From NCBI GenBank assembly GCA_016931855.1, contig JAFGDZ010000033.1, positions 1 through 35,764 on the forward strand: a stretch of 35,764 bases of DNA, read 5' to 3'. The DNA is from Bacteroidales bacterium. Its GTDB lineage: Bacteria > Bacteroidota > Bacteroidia > Bacteroidales > Tenuifilaceae. The position numbers were made by a program, and so were the translations under genes. The first letter of the stretch is position 1. Each line of letters starts with the position of its first letter. Positions 15,030-25,200 of this stretch are shown here, piece by piece. The notes under the pieces were generated by a model that was not told the DNA's origin, searched no databases, and saw nothing but the letters and a program-made list of their open reading frames with translations.

Positions 15030-18000
15030 TTAAACTTGAACCCCCATCATAATAATGTCATCAATTCTACTGCTTTCGCCTTGCCACTCAATAAGGGTTT
15101 TGAGCAGAATCTCCTTCTGCTCTGCCATTGGCTTTTGGTGTATTTGTATTAGTAGCTCTTTAAGGTTCTTTATCATAAACTTACGATTATCGGTGCCTCC
15201 AAACTGATCCACGTACCCATCGGAGAAGGTGTAGAGCCTATCGTTGGGCTGTAGCTCTATGGTTGTGTTTGTGAAGGGTTGGTTCCCCTTAATGTGTATT
15301 CCGATAGGCATTTTGTCGCCCTTGAAATGCATAACCTCATTGTTTCTAATTAAGAGCAATGGGTTGTTGGCGCCCGCAAATTCAAGTATGTTGGTTTCGG
15401 TGTTAATAATGTATAGGGCAATATCCATCCCATCCTTATTTTCGCCTGATTTTCCTGTTTGGTGTAGGCTGCCAATTACGTTGGCTCTAAGTTGGAATAG
15501 GATTTCGGCAGGGTGAAGCTCCTTTCCCTTGGTTATTAGCTCGTTTAGGAAGGTCATTCCCAACATGCTCATAAAACCGCCTGGGACACCGTGTCCCGTG
15601 CAATCAGCTATTGCGCAAATTTTGTGGTTTCCAACCTGTGTTATCCAGTAAAAATCGCCACTAACAATGTCTCGTGGTAAATAGAGTAGGAAATGATTTG
15701 GAAATATCTTCTCAACCAGTTCTTGGGGTGTTAGTACTGCGCTTTGAATACGGCTGGCGTAGTGGATGCTACTGGTTATCTCCTCTTTTTGGTGCTCAAT
15801 TTCGTCGCGCTGGGCTTCAATCTCCTCCTTTTTTTCCATTATTTCGGTGGTTCGCTCTTTTACAATCTGCTCCAGTCTGTTCTTTTCTGCAATAAGCCGT
15901 CGGGTGTTTAGCTTAACCACCAGCCATACAAGTGCTATAATAAGAATGGCGTATATGAAATAGGCTAATATGGTTCTGTAGTATGGGGGCTTAATTATGA
16001 AAGAGTACTGGGCAACAGCGCTCTCGATTCCATAGATATTGCGCGCCTTAACCTTAAATGTGTAGCGCCCCTCGCGCAGGTTATTGTGCGTTGCTTCTGT
16101 TTTAGTGCTCCACTTAGCCCATTCGTCTTCGGAGCCCTCAAGTATGGATGAGAACTCTGTGCTCTCCTCCTTTTCGAAGAAAGTGGCGCTGTAGCTAATT
16201 ATTACGCTGTTATTCCTGTATGGGAGAACCACTATTTGCTCATTATTCTGGTTTGCTGATACAATGCCTTGGGTTTTGGATGCGGAGTTATGCGCGCCAT
16301 TAAATATTAGGGAGTCTCTAGATGTTACCCGCCTTACGTGTGCGCTAAAAGGGGTGTTGTAGTCCCTGTAAGCATCGGCTCTATAGCTAAATAGCTCCCC
16401 CGATATCCCAATCCATAGCGTTCCCTTTGAATCGGTATAAATGGCATCGGCCCATTGTTTGGGCAGCCGTTTAAATGGTGTGCTAAAGGTTTTGTAGCCA
16501 GAGCTATCTGTTTTTGCCAGTTCAACCCAGTACGCGTTATTCTCTAGGTTAAAGCAGGCCAATGCAAATCCTGCTTTATGCTTGGTAATACGGTAAATGC
16601 CTTTGTGCCTGTTGGAACCCGCCTTGCCAAGGATGTTGCTTGGCTCAAAGGTGCTGTTGTTTTCATTAAACTGGTATAGGCCATTTGATGTGGCAAAAAG
16701 TAGCTGGTTGTTAACCCTTACAACATCAATTTCCTTTAGGGTGGGAAGCCCGTTTTGTAGTCCATACTCAATAATGGTATCTTTCCCTGGCTGTGTTGGA
16801 ATTTGAATTAGCCCCTTGATGAATGTGCCAAGCCATAGGTTGCCTTTGCTATCCTCTCCAATGCTTCTAATCTCATCCCTAATTTTATCCCGTTTTATGT
16901 ATCCCACGTTGCTCCATCCTGTTGTGGTTTTTCTTAGTGCAGCTAGCCCCGATGCCATGCCAATGTATAAAAGAGATGGATCTTGTTTCGATTGGTAAAG
17001 CCTGTAAACAACGTGGGTTATTTCTGCAGCGAATGGTTTGCTTATGGATATGGCCTTGTCGGTTTGAATCTCAAAAATATCACCTTGTGTTCCTGCTAGG
17101 AGAATTTTTTTGTGCGATGCGGGATCGGTGAACTCAATTAGTGCAAATGTAGGCTTATTTATTCCGCTTATGGGGTGAAACTTAGGAAATCCTTCTGAGT
17201 CGAATCTCAGAATGTAAACGCCATTCATTGTGCCTACGTAAAGGGAATTGTTGTGCTCTATAATATCTAGGATAAGCCCGTCGAGCCCTGATTCGGCGCT
17301 AAATCGCCTTAACGGGCTTGCTGTTTCTACCCTTGCAATGCCAGAGTTTAATGCGAGCCAAAGGTTTCCTTCCTTGGTTTGGTGGCTTGATATTACAAAG
17401 TTATCGCGCAGCCCCATGGCTGGGTAGGCAATTTCCTGAGGATTGCCCGTAGTGTCTATTATGGTTAGCGAGTGCTTTTCCGATAGGATGGTTGATAGAG
17501 CTACACTCCCGTTGGTAAGTTTTGTAGCGCTATATGGGAGTCCGTTGGCTAAGTAGTTGTCAATAAAGTTGTTTTCTCCTTTAACGTCGCTTGCCGCTCC
17601 GGTTAGTGTGTTGTATCTGTAAATTCCTTTGTTGGTGATAACTAGCGCAAGGTTGTTGCTTAAGTACTCAATGCCATAGATGTCTTTTTTTGCAAAGAAG
17701 GAACCGTTTGGCGCTTCCGTAATAGAGCCGTTGCTGTTTAGCTGTCTCAATCCCTTTTGGAAAGAACCAATGTAAAAGGTATTGTTAACTAGGAAGGTAA
17801 AAAGGGTTGAGTAGTACTCCTGCTTTCCAAGGTAAATGGGTGTAATGCTATTGCCATTGTAAACAAAGATGTATTGACGTGAGCAGAAGTAAACCCTGTT
17901 GTTGTGGCAATAGGTTTTAAAAATATCGCTAAACTGTATGGTGTCGTTGGTTATGGTGTTAAGCGATTGGTACTTGAGCGTGCCAATGGAATCTGGAGCA

Positions 18001-18311
18001 AGATACCCAAACTCCCTAACCGCACCTACGTAAACGGTTCCGTTGCTATCAACAGCAAGAGATCTAACAATGGGGTTGTTGGGGATGGGAATACTACGCC
18101 ATGTAGTGCCATCGTACTCAAGCACTCCTTTTGAGTTGTTTCCAACGTAAAGAAACCCTCTGTTGTCTTGAACTATAGCCCAGTTTTGATCTTCGGCATC
18201 GTACTCGGTTGGCGCAATGTTCTTAAGAAAAGGGTGTCCATACCTGTTAATTTGAGCCGATGAGATGAGTAAGGAGAGTAGAAATAGTATCAGAAGGCCA
18301 ACTCTTTTCAT
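15030..18311 (-). CDS. Two-component-propeller sensor with SpoIIE-type phosphatase output
   Basis: The 1093 residues open with a signal peptide (LLILFLLSLLISSAQ). About 670 residues of propeller-type repeats follow, with phrases like DNRGFLYVGNNSKGVLEYDG and DSKGNLWLGTFIKGLIQIP, forming beta-propellers outside the inner membrane. A Y_Y_Y domain comes next (about 700-770), then one transmembrane helix (about 782-802), a charged coiled coil (803-860) and a PP2C/SpoIIE domain (about 875-1093). DCTGHGVPGGFMS and YTFSDGYVDQFGG carry the metal-binding Asp residues. It should read a periplasmic signal and dephosphorylate a cytoplasmic target, perhaps an anti-anti-sigma factor; no such partner is encoded here. 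No histidine kinase domain is present. Confidence 0.92.
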   Translation of the reverse strand: MKRVGLLILFLLSLLISSAQINRYGHPFLKNIAPTEYDAEDQNWAIVQDNRGFLYVGNNSKGVLEYDGTTWRSIPIPNNPIVRSLAVDSNGTVYVGAVREFGYLAPDSIGTLKYQSLNTITNDTIQFSDIFKTYCHNNRVYFCSRQYIFVYNGNSITPIYLGKQEYYSTLFTFLVNNTFYIGSFQKGLRQLNSNGSITEAPNGSFFAKKDIYGIEYLSNNLALVITNKGIYRYNTLTGAASDVKGENNFIDNYLANGLPYSATKLTNGSVALSTILSEKHSLTIIDTTGNPQEIAYPAMGLRDNFVISSHQTKEGNLWLALNSGIARVETASPLRRFSAESGLDGLILDIIEHNNSLYVGTMNGVYILRFDSEGFPKFHPISGINKPTFALIEFTDPASHKKILLAGTQGDIFEIQTDKAISISKPFAAEITHVVYRLYQSKQDPSLLYIGMASGLAALRKTTTGWSNVGYIKRDKIRDEIRSIGEDSKGNLWLGTFIKGLIQIPTQPGKDTIIEYGLQNGLPTLKEIDVVRVNNQLLFATSNGLYQFNENNSTFEPSNILGKAGSNRHKGIYRITKHKAGFALACFNLENNAYWVELAKTDSSGYKTFSTPFKRLPKQWADAIYTDSKGTLWIGISGELFSYRADAYRDYNTPFSAHVRRVTSRDSLIFNGAHNSASKTQGIVSANQNNEQIVVLPYRNNSVIISYSATFFEKEESTEFSSILEGSEDEWAKWSTKTEATHNNLREGRYTFKVKARNIYGIESAVAQYSFIIKPPYYRTILAYFIYAILIIALVWLVVKLNTRRLIAEKNRLEQIVKERTTEIMEKKEEIEAQRDEIEHQKEEITSSIHYASRIQSAVLTPQELVEKIFPNHFLLYLPRDIVSGDFYWITQVGNHKICAIADCTGHGVPGGFMSMLGMTFLNELITKGKELHPAEILFQLRANVIGSLHQTGKSGENKDGMDIALYIINTETNILEFAGANNPLLLIRNNEVMHFKGDKMPIGIHIKGNQPFTNTTIELQPNDRLYTFSDGYVDQFGGTDNRKFMIKNLKELLIQIHQKPMAEQKEILLKTLIEWQGESSRIDDIIMMGVQV

Positions 18312-18334
18312 GATTAGCAGTTTTGTGATGCAAC

Positions 18335-18365
18335 TAAAATTACTAAAAAGCAGCTGAAAATCAAA
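18335..18365 (-). promoter_or_regulatory. Promoter of the sensor phosphatase gene
   Basis: On the minus strand TTTG is followed by exactly 19 bases and TAATTTTA, one base off the -7 consensus. It predicts a start near 18328 and a 17-base leader. Confidence 0.6.
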
Positions 18366-18406
18366 TGTAATGGAGCTATGAGGATTAACTTTGCCTTAAA
18401 ACTAAG

Positions 18407-18436
18407 AAAGGAGGCCTTTTGTTTGCCTCCTTTTTT
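18407..18436 (-). terminator. Terminator after the second fibre gene
   Basis: AAAGGAGGC pairs with GCCTCCTTT around a nine-base loop, 13 bases after the stop of the gene at 18450. Confidence 0.7.
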
Positions 18437-18449
18437 ATTGCTAGCCTTG

Positions 18450-21400
18450 CTATTTGGTGATTAGACTTTTTATCTGCTCAATTTCTGCTTTTAGCTTTTC
18501 TAGCTCCAATACCCGTTGCTTTAGCGCATCAATCTCTTCTTGTTGCGTTTCAATAATGTTTTGCTGCTCCTTTATGGTTTCAACCAGAACGGCAGAGACC
18601 TGTCCGTATGCAATGCTTTTAAAACCATTGGAGTCTGTTGTTACTAGTTGTGGAAATAGCTTTTCTACATCCTGCGCAATAAACCCAATTTGAGAGATGT
18701 TTTGTGGATCGTTCTTAAAGTTAAAGGTTACGCCTTGTAGCTGCTTTATGCTGGGTAGCACGTTCCCAAGTTTTTCGATGTTTTGTTTAAGCCTTATGTC
18801 GGAGGAGTGTGTCCATCCAGAGGTGGTGTACCTTCCTGTTGCCGATCCGTTTACTACAACAAACTTATCGTCGGGAGCCGTTGATGTGCCAATTCCAACC
18901 CGCCCGTTGCTTGTAATGGTGAACGATGCAATGCTAAGCCCTGTGTTCCATATCTCAAAGTTGCCAGCCCTTGTAGGTATGGCAGAGCCTACGGTTTGTA
19001 GTACGTAAACGTTAGACGAGGAGGGATTCTCTAGCGTTAGGGCTGTACGGCTGGTTGAACTTGACGATAGCTTTATGGGGATGCTAGTGTCTGTGTTTGT
19101 TGCCCCAACACCAATTGAGCTGTTGAAGTACGATGTCCCGTTAATGTTTAGGCTATTTGCGTACAAATAGTTCCACCTATAGGTTGTAGATCCTAGGTTT
19201 CTTGTTCCGCTTGTGGTTGGCAGTATGCTTGCCTCGAACCGGGTAGCACCGCCATCTCCGTAGAAGTAATTCGCATATATGCTACGCCAGTGGTTACTTG
19301 TGCCTCCAAGATCCGATGTGCTTGTGGTAGGAATTATTGAGCCCTCAAATTGGGAAACTCCTTTTACGTACAGTGCTCTAGCGGTTGCTGGTTCTCCAAC
19401 AATAACTAATGAATGTTTTATCCCGTCATCAGCAGCTATTTCGTATTCAATAAGCTCCGCGTTATGACTGCCTATAACAGCGCTTCCGTTCTTAAAAACT
19501 GTTAGTGCATTTCTACGAGATTCGTAGGCGCCATTCCCAACTTCGAAGATTGTATTATAGTTTGGGTCTGTAATAGGGTAGTCGGGGCCCGCAATAACCC
19601 CTATATTCCAAAAGCCTAAAGCGGTTGAACTTTCGGAGTTTGCTATAGTGGCATACCCTGCTGATAGAGAGTTGTTCCCGTTGGCAAGAGTCGAAAGTCC
19701 CAAGGCTACTGACGCTTCTCCAACTGCCGAGTTCTCAAAGCCCATAGCTACCGATGCGTGACCCGTTGCAACGGAGGCCGACCCCATGGAGAACGATTTT
19801 AATCCGCCTGCGTGGGAGTCGCCAATGGCCATGGATAACTTTCCTGCCGCACTACCCATGCCTAGGGCAACAGATGCTTCGCCCGAGGCGAATGATTTGA
19901 ACCCAAAGGCCGAGGAGTACAACCCTGTTGCTCTACTCTTGTACCCAACTGCTGTTGCGTACCAGTTGTCGGCTTTGGTGCTATACCCAAACGATTGGGA
20001 GTACTCGTAGTTTGCCTCGGCCTTTGTTCCTATTGCTAGCGCTCCTTTTTTAAGGGCTTTAGCTCCCATTCCAAAGGCTATGCTGTAGTCGCCAGAGGCA
20101 ATAGTTGACCCTGTAGGTAGATTCAGCGAATCGGTTCCCTCAAAGCCAAGGGCAAAGCTGCCCAGCCCTGTTGCTTTGCTCTTGTTACCCAAAGCAAAAG
20201 CACCGTTCCCGCTTGCAATAGCTTCGTACCCAAAGGCAAAGCTGTTATCGCTTTGCGCAATGGCATTTTTCCCAATGGCCGTTGAGTAGCTTCCTCGGGC
20301 TATAGCCATGTAGCCCATTGCCTGTGAGTATATCCCCTTCGATTTTGACTCAAACCCAGTGGCAAACGAGTTCTCCCCAACGCTGTCGGGACTCTCAATA
20401 AGAACGCGTCCTGCAAGGAATGCATTTTTGATGGGATACCATAAAACCCTTTTCTGGCTGGGAGTTACTGTTCCTGTAGTGCTTGTAGCCACGTCAAAAA
20501 ACGAGGCGGTACCTCCCTTGGTTTGGTTGGTTATACCGCCAATAGCAAATCCGCCTTTTGCCCCTTTGGTTGGGGCATCGTTAATGTAAACCCTTGTGCT
20601 ATCTCTGTGTACGTATAGGTAGTTGTTAGTGGTTGATTTGGTTTGATTTGTAATGCCCCCAATGGCAAACCCTCCCTTTGCTCCCTTAACACCAACCTCA
20701 TCCTTTATGTAAATGCGGGCGCTATCGGGTGCTATAAAAAACAGATTCTGCGATGTTACCCCCTTTGTTTGATTTGTAATACCGCCAATGGCAAATCCAC
20801 CCTTTGCGCCTTTTGTTCCCGTTGGTGTTTGGTTTATGTAGATTCTGGCGCTATCGGGAGTAATTCTAAAGTACTCAATTTCCTGTTTTGTTTGATTGGT
20901 GATACCCCCAATGGCAAAGCCTCCTTTGGCGCCCTTGGTTGCAGCATCCTCAACGTAAACCCTAACGCCACTTTGGAAAACGGCAAATACGGTTTGTCCC
21001 AGCTTGTTCTTAACTGCAAAAATGGGAGTCTCTTCAATAAGGTTTGGATCCGATACAACTTCAACCTTATCTCCAGGGTTATATAAATTGCTGGTTGCAA
21101 CCCAGGTGGTTCCGTTGTGGCGTAGAGTTTGGCCTAGGGCTCCGTTTGTAACAGGACCCGTTAAATCGCTGGTAGTAAAGGTAGAACCATCGCTGTAAGT
21201 AAAGGTTAAAGTCCCATTGCCATTATCAACTGTTGAGGTAATGCCTATTCCATCTTCTCCTTTTGGCGCAGAAAATTCCACCCAGTTGGCTTGGTCGTTT
21301 TTTGGTTCAACGGTTGATGTAATGCTTGTGCTACTTTGGCAAATCCACATGGAGTTTATTGCGGGATCCGTAACCGATGACGCAAAAACATAATCGCCCG

Positions 21401-22217
21401 CCGTGTAGGTTGTCCCCGATACCCAAGAGCCTTTGGGGTTAAGTCCTGTTCCTGCAGGCCCTTGAGGTCCAGTCTCACCTTGAGGGCCGGGTTCTCCTTG
21501 TTCGCCTTTTGGTGCAGAGAACTCTACCCAGTTAGTAGAATCATCTTTGGGTTGAAGGGTAGAGGTGAACGCACTACTCGATTGGCAAATCCACATGGAG
21601 TTAATTGTAGGAGTTGCTGTTGATGGAGCAAACACATAATCGCCTGCGGTGTAGCTTGTTCCAGTAATCCAGCCTCCCTTTAAGTTTAATCCTGTACCTG
21701 CAGGTCCTTGTGGCCCAATAAGGCTTGGGGTTGTGTATGTTGCTCCGTTGGTAAATATAAATGTTAGTGTCCCCGTTGGGTTAAACGATACGCTTTCAAT
21801 TCCATTGCCTGTGTCTCCTTGTGTGGCGTTTTGGGCGAATAGAGCGTAGGGCACGGTTTGTAGCTTTGTTGCTTGGCCTATTGAAACGAAGCTTCCATTG
21901 TTCTCTTCATCCACCTCAGTTTGTAGGTAGATGCTTGTGGCTTGCCACGGGATGGACTCAAAAGATCCGCTTGTTGGTGAGCCCTCTCCAATAGTTATAC
22001 TAAAAACCCCAAACTCATTTGTGGTTATGCTGTGTTGCTCGGTATAGTATGGGTTCTGGAGCTCATCCTGTAAGCTAATTCTTACAGTAATTTGTTTGCT
22101 TGCAATTGGTTCTCCCTCGCTAGTTCTAATGGCTGCTTGGTAGTTAAATCCTTTTGGCTGGCCCATAACCAGCAGCGCGAACAAAATGGTTGCCACTAGT
22201 AGAAAAATTTTTCTCAT
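18450..22217 (-). CDS. Giant fibre-like protein with YadA-type head and S74 chaperone tail
   Basis: A secreted protein of 1255 residues. In order: signal peptide; a 110-residue Bacteroidota N-terminal domain (GFNYQAAIRTSEGEPIASKQ to VPYALFAQ); short collagen-like Gly-x-y runs (GEQGEPGPQGETGPQGPAG) around two copies of a 60-residue module (TAGDYVFA, NSMWICQSS, NWVEFSAPKGE) that looks like a small carbohydrate-binding fold; four copies of [17 protein letters not shown] (about 425-570); about 18 YadA-like head repeats of 14 residues (about 615-900, SYSTAIGKNAIAQSDN type); and a Peptidase_S74 intramolecular chaperone (about 1125-1255) with SDIRLKQNIEKL and a C-terminal coiled coil. These traits predict a trimeric surface fibre. 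There is no T9SS sorting domain. Confidence 0.85.
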   Translation of the reverse strand: MRKIFLLVATILFALLVMGQPKGFNYQAAIRTSEGEPIASKQITVRISLQDELQNPYYTEQHSITTNEFGVFSITIGEGSPTSGSFESIPWQATSIYLQTEVDEENNGSFVSIGQATKLQTVPYALFAQNATQGDTGNGIESVSFNPTGTLTFIFTNGATYTTPSLIGPQGPAGTGLNLKGGWITGTSYTAGDYVFAPSTATPTINSMWICQSSSAFTSTLQPKDDSTNWVEFSAPKGEQGEPGPQGETGPQGPAGTGLNPKGSWVSGTTYTAGDYVFASSVTDPAINSMWICQSSTSITSTVEPKNDQANWVEFSAPKGEDGIGITSTVDNGNGTLTFTYSDGSTFTTSDLTGPVTNGALGQTLRHNGTTWVATSNLYNPGDKVEVVSDPNLIEETPIFAVKNKLGQTVFAVFQSGVRVYVEDAATKGAKGGFAIGGITNQTKQEIEYFRITPDSARIYINQTPTGTKGAKGGFAIGGITNQTKGVTSQNLFFIAPDSARIYIKDEVGVKGAKGGFAIGGITNQTKSTTNNYLYVHRDSTRVYINDAPTKGAKGGFAIGGITNQTKGGTASFFDVATSTTGTVTPSQKRVLWYPIKNAFLAGRVLIESPDSVGENSFATGFESKSKGIYSQAMGYMAIARGSYSTAIGKNAIAQSDNSFAFGYEAIASGNGAFALGNKSKATGLGSFALGFEGTDSLNLPTGSTIASGDYSIAFGMGAKALKKGALAIGTKAEANYEYSQSFGYSTKADNWYATAVGYKSRATGLYSSAFGFKSFASGEASVALGMGSAAGKLSMAIGDSHAGGLKSFSMGSASVATGHASVAMGFENSAVGEASVALGLSTLANGNNSLSAGYATIANSESSTALGFWNIGVIAGPDYPITDPNYNTIFEVGNGAYESRRNALTVFKNGSAVIGSHNAELIEYEIAADDGIKHSLVIVGEPATARALYVKGVSQFEGSIIPTTSTSDLGGTSNHWRSIYANYFYGDGGATRFEASILPTTSGTRNLGSTTYRWNYLYANSLNINGTSYFNSSIGVGATNTDTSIPIKLSSSSTSRTALTLENPSSSNVYVLQTVGSAIPTRAGNFEIWNTGLSIASFTITSNGRVGIGTSTAPDDKFVVVNGSATGRYTTSGWTHSSDIRLKQNIEKLGNVLPSIKQLQGVTFNFKNDPQNISQIGFIAQDVEKLFPQLVTTDSNGFKSIAYGQVSAVLVETIKEQQNIIETQQEEIDALKQRVLELEKLKAEIEQIKSLITK
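20519..20937 (-). repeat. Four coding repeats [17 protein letters not shown], 1255-residue protein
   Basis: Four near-identical 17-residue blocks stand about 40 residues apart, near 20519-20569, 20637-20690, 20763-20813 and 20887-20937. Each is followed by a phrase of the kind ITPDSARIYIN. The amino acids are conserved while codons differ, so the repeats are old and under protein-level selection. Confidence 0.85.
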
Positions 22218-22242
22218 GACATTTAATGTTGGGGTTGATATA

Positions 22243-22277
22243 AAAAAACACCCTGAGGGTTTTGGATGTCCTCAGGG
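22243..22277 (-). terminator. Terminator between the two fibre genes
   Basis: CCCTGAGG (22251-22258) pairs with CCTCAGGG (22270-22277) in eight perfect pairs, followed on the minus strand by TG and seven T. It lies nine bases past the stop of the 1321-residue gene, leaving only 25 bases before the next ATG. Confidence 0.85.
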
Positions 22278-22285
22278 CATTGGGG

Positions 22286-25200
22286 CTATTCCTGTTTGTT
22301 AAGCTTTTCAAGTGCCTCCTCAATTCTTTTAAGACGTTCTTTTAGCTCCTCGTTCTCTTTTGTAATGGCGGTGCTGTTTTTGAGATTTTGCTCCAGCGTC
22401 TCAATTTGATCTTGCTGCTCCTTAATTGCCTCAATAAGAATGGGGATTAGCTTAATGTAATCAATAGATTTAATGCCATCCTCATCCGTTTGAACCAGTT
22501 CTGGGGTTATCTTCTCAAGGTCTTGAGCAATTAGCCCAAGCTGCTTTCCCTTTGGGAAGTTGTAGGAGAACTCATTGTCAGACTTCGCCTTACCTCTGCT
22601 CTTTTTAATGTCGGAAAGTTCACTGTCCGATTTCCATTCGTAGGTAACTCCTTGCATTTTTGTAACCAAGAGAAGTGCATTGCCAAATGGGGTTATGTTT
22701 TTCTTCAAATTCCTATCCGATGTGTTGGTGAAGGTACCTGTTACGGCAACGTTTCCAGCAAAGTAGCCTGCATAGTTGGTTGTGCCTCCCGATGCGCTGC
22801 CAAAAACCCCATACCTTATTCCTATTCCCGGTATGTTGGCAATACCTTCTATACCTTTCCATCCGCCGATACCTTTAACTCCAATGCCGTAGTTCGCTGA
22901 TACGTTGTGTGTTCCAGTAACCCCTGGCGTGTCGTTGGTTGTACGTGTGTCCGTTGCTGTTGCGTTGCCATTGAACTCAATGGTTTTTGCACTAAAATCA
23001 CCATAAATAAGTGGTGCGCTGGCGCTAACATCTGTTCCAATAATTAGCTTGTTGGAAACGGTTTGGAATGTGCCATAGCCCATTTTGTAACCAATAATTA
23101 CATTTTTTGTACCGGTATTACTCCATCCGGCACTTGTGCCAATGTAAATATTGCCCGTTCCAGTAGTATTAGATGCTCCTGCGTTTGTTCCAATAATTAC
23201 ATTCTCGCCGCCAGTGGTTAGAGAACCTCCTGCACCTCCGCCTATTAGAATTTGTTGCGCTCCGGTGGTATTACTCTTACCAGTCCATCTACCAATCATA
23301 ATATTAAAATACCCATCGGTATTGTTTTCCCCAGCAGATGTTCCTATGAAGATGTTTTGGCTGGTAACGTTTTTGAAACCAGCCTTATCGCCTATGGCAA
23401 TGTTGTTTTGCCCAGATTCGTTTTTATGTCCCGCTTGGTTGCCAATAAACACATTGTTGTAGCTCTGGGTGTTTTTACCTGCGGCGTAACCAATAAATAC
23501 GTTCTTTGTGGCAAACTGGTTGTTGGAGAAGTAACCTGCGCTGTCGCCTATAAATATATTATTGGCAAGAGCTAGCCCTGTATAACCAGCAGTTCTTCCT
23601 ATAAAGATATTGCTACCACCAGTTGTATTGCTTAGGCCAGCACTTTCGCCAATAAAGATGTTGGATGCGCCTGTGGTGTTTTTTTGTCCACTTTTGTCTC
23701 CAACAAAAACGTTACTTCGCCCACTGGTGTTTGCAAAGCCCGATGAGTACCCAACAAAAACGTTTTTATTACCTGTAGTTGTGAAGCTCCCAGCCGATTC
23801 GCCAATAAACACATTCTGCTCCCCATTGGTGGAGAATTCACCAGCTTTACTTCCTATGTAAACGTTGCCTCCCTTGGCTTGGTGCGCTCTACCTGCTTTG
23901 TAGCCAATAAACGTGTTGTCGCTACCTGTATTTGTGTATCCAGACTGGTAGCCAAGGAATGTATTCCAGTTGCCAAGTATGTTGGAGTATCCAGACTGGT
24001 AGCCAATAAAGATGTTCTCGTTACCCGTTTGGGTGCCTAAACCTGCCTGATGTCCAATAAATGAGTTGTAAATACCTGTAGTGATGCTTCTACCAGCCTC
24101 GTATCCTATAAAGTAGTTCAGCTTAGTTAGCTGGAAGAAGGAATTTGTGGGTGCTTTGGTTTGATTGGTTAATCCGCCAACAGCAAATCCTCCTTTTGCC
24201 CCCTTTGTAGTGGATTCATTTACGTAAATTCTAGCACTATCAGGTGCAACAAACATTAGGTCTTGTGTAACAATTGCTTTGGTTTGATTTGTTATTCCTC
24301 CCACAGCAAATCCTCCCTTTGCACCTTTTGCGGCTCCTTGCCTAATCCAAATTCGTGAGCTGTCGGGTGTTATTCTTAGGTACTCAACCTCTTCTAGTGC
24401 TTTAGTTTGATTTGTTAATCCTCCTACAGCAAATCCGCCCTTTGCTCCCTTTATGGTTTGTGTGTCGTCAACATAAATTCTAACACCCCCTTGGTACACG
24501 CCAAAAACAACTAGTCCTGCTTTATTTCGTACCTCAAAAATTGGTTCATCGTCGGTTGCCTTTGGGTTGCTTGTAACCGAGAAGTTTGAGGTGAAGGATA
24601 GGTATGGTAAATAGGTTAGCGTTGATGTGCCTGTCCAAAGGGCTATTTTTCCCGCAGTGCCCGTTCCCCTTATGTTCCCTTGCGAGGTTTGCCAAATTAC
24701 GCCATTTGTGGTTCTGGTAAGTACTTGTCCCGTTGTACCTGGTTGGCCGTTGTAATCGTAAAGGAAACTTCTAAGCCTTGTGCTTCCGTTTACGTCTAGC
24801 GTATAGCCAGGTGTGGAAGTGTTTATTCCTATATATGTGCCTGAGTTAAATAGCAAATCGTTTGCTTCCCATGTTGTGCCATTATTTCTGAGTGTTTGAC
24901 CAAGTGTTCCTGCTACTATTGTTCCTGCGGGTCCGGTTAGGTTACTTGTTGTAAATGATGAACCATCGGAGTAGAAAAAGGTAAAGGTTCCATTGCCATT
25001 ATCAACAGTAGAGGTAATGCCAGTTCCCGTATCGCCTTTTGGCCCTTCGGGGGCATAAAATTCCACCCAGTTGCTTAGGTCGTCTTTTGGGGTGATGTTT
25101 GATGTAAAGCTAACGGCCGATTCCACTATCCACATTGAGTTAAGCAACGGATCGGTTGTGCTTTCGGCAAAAACATAATCGCTTGGGTTATATGTTGTGC

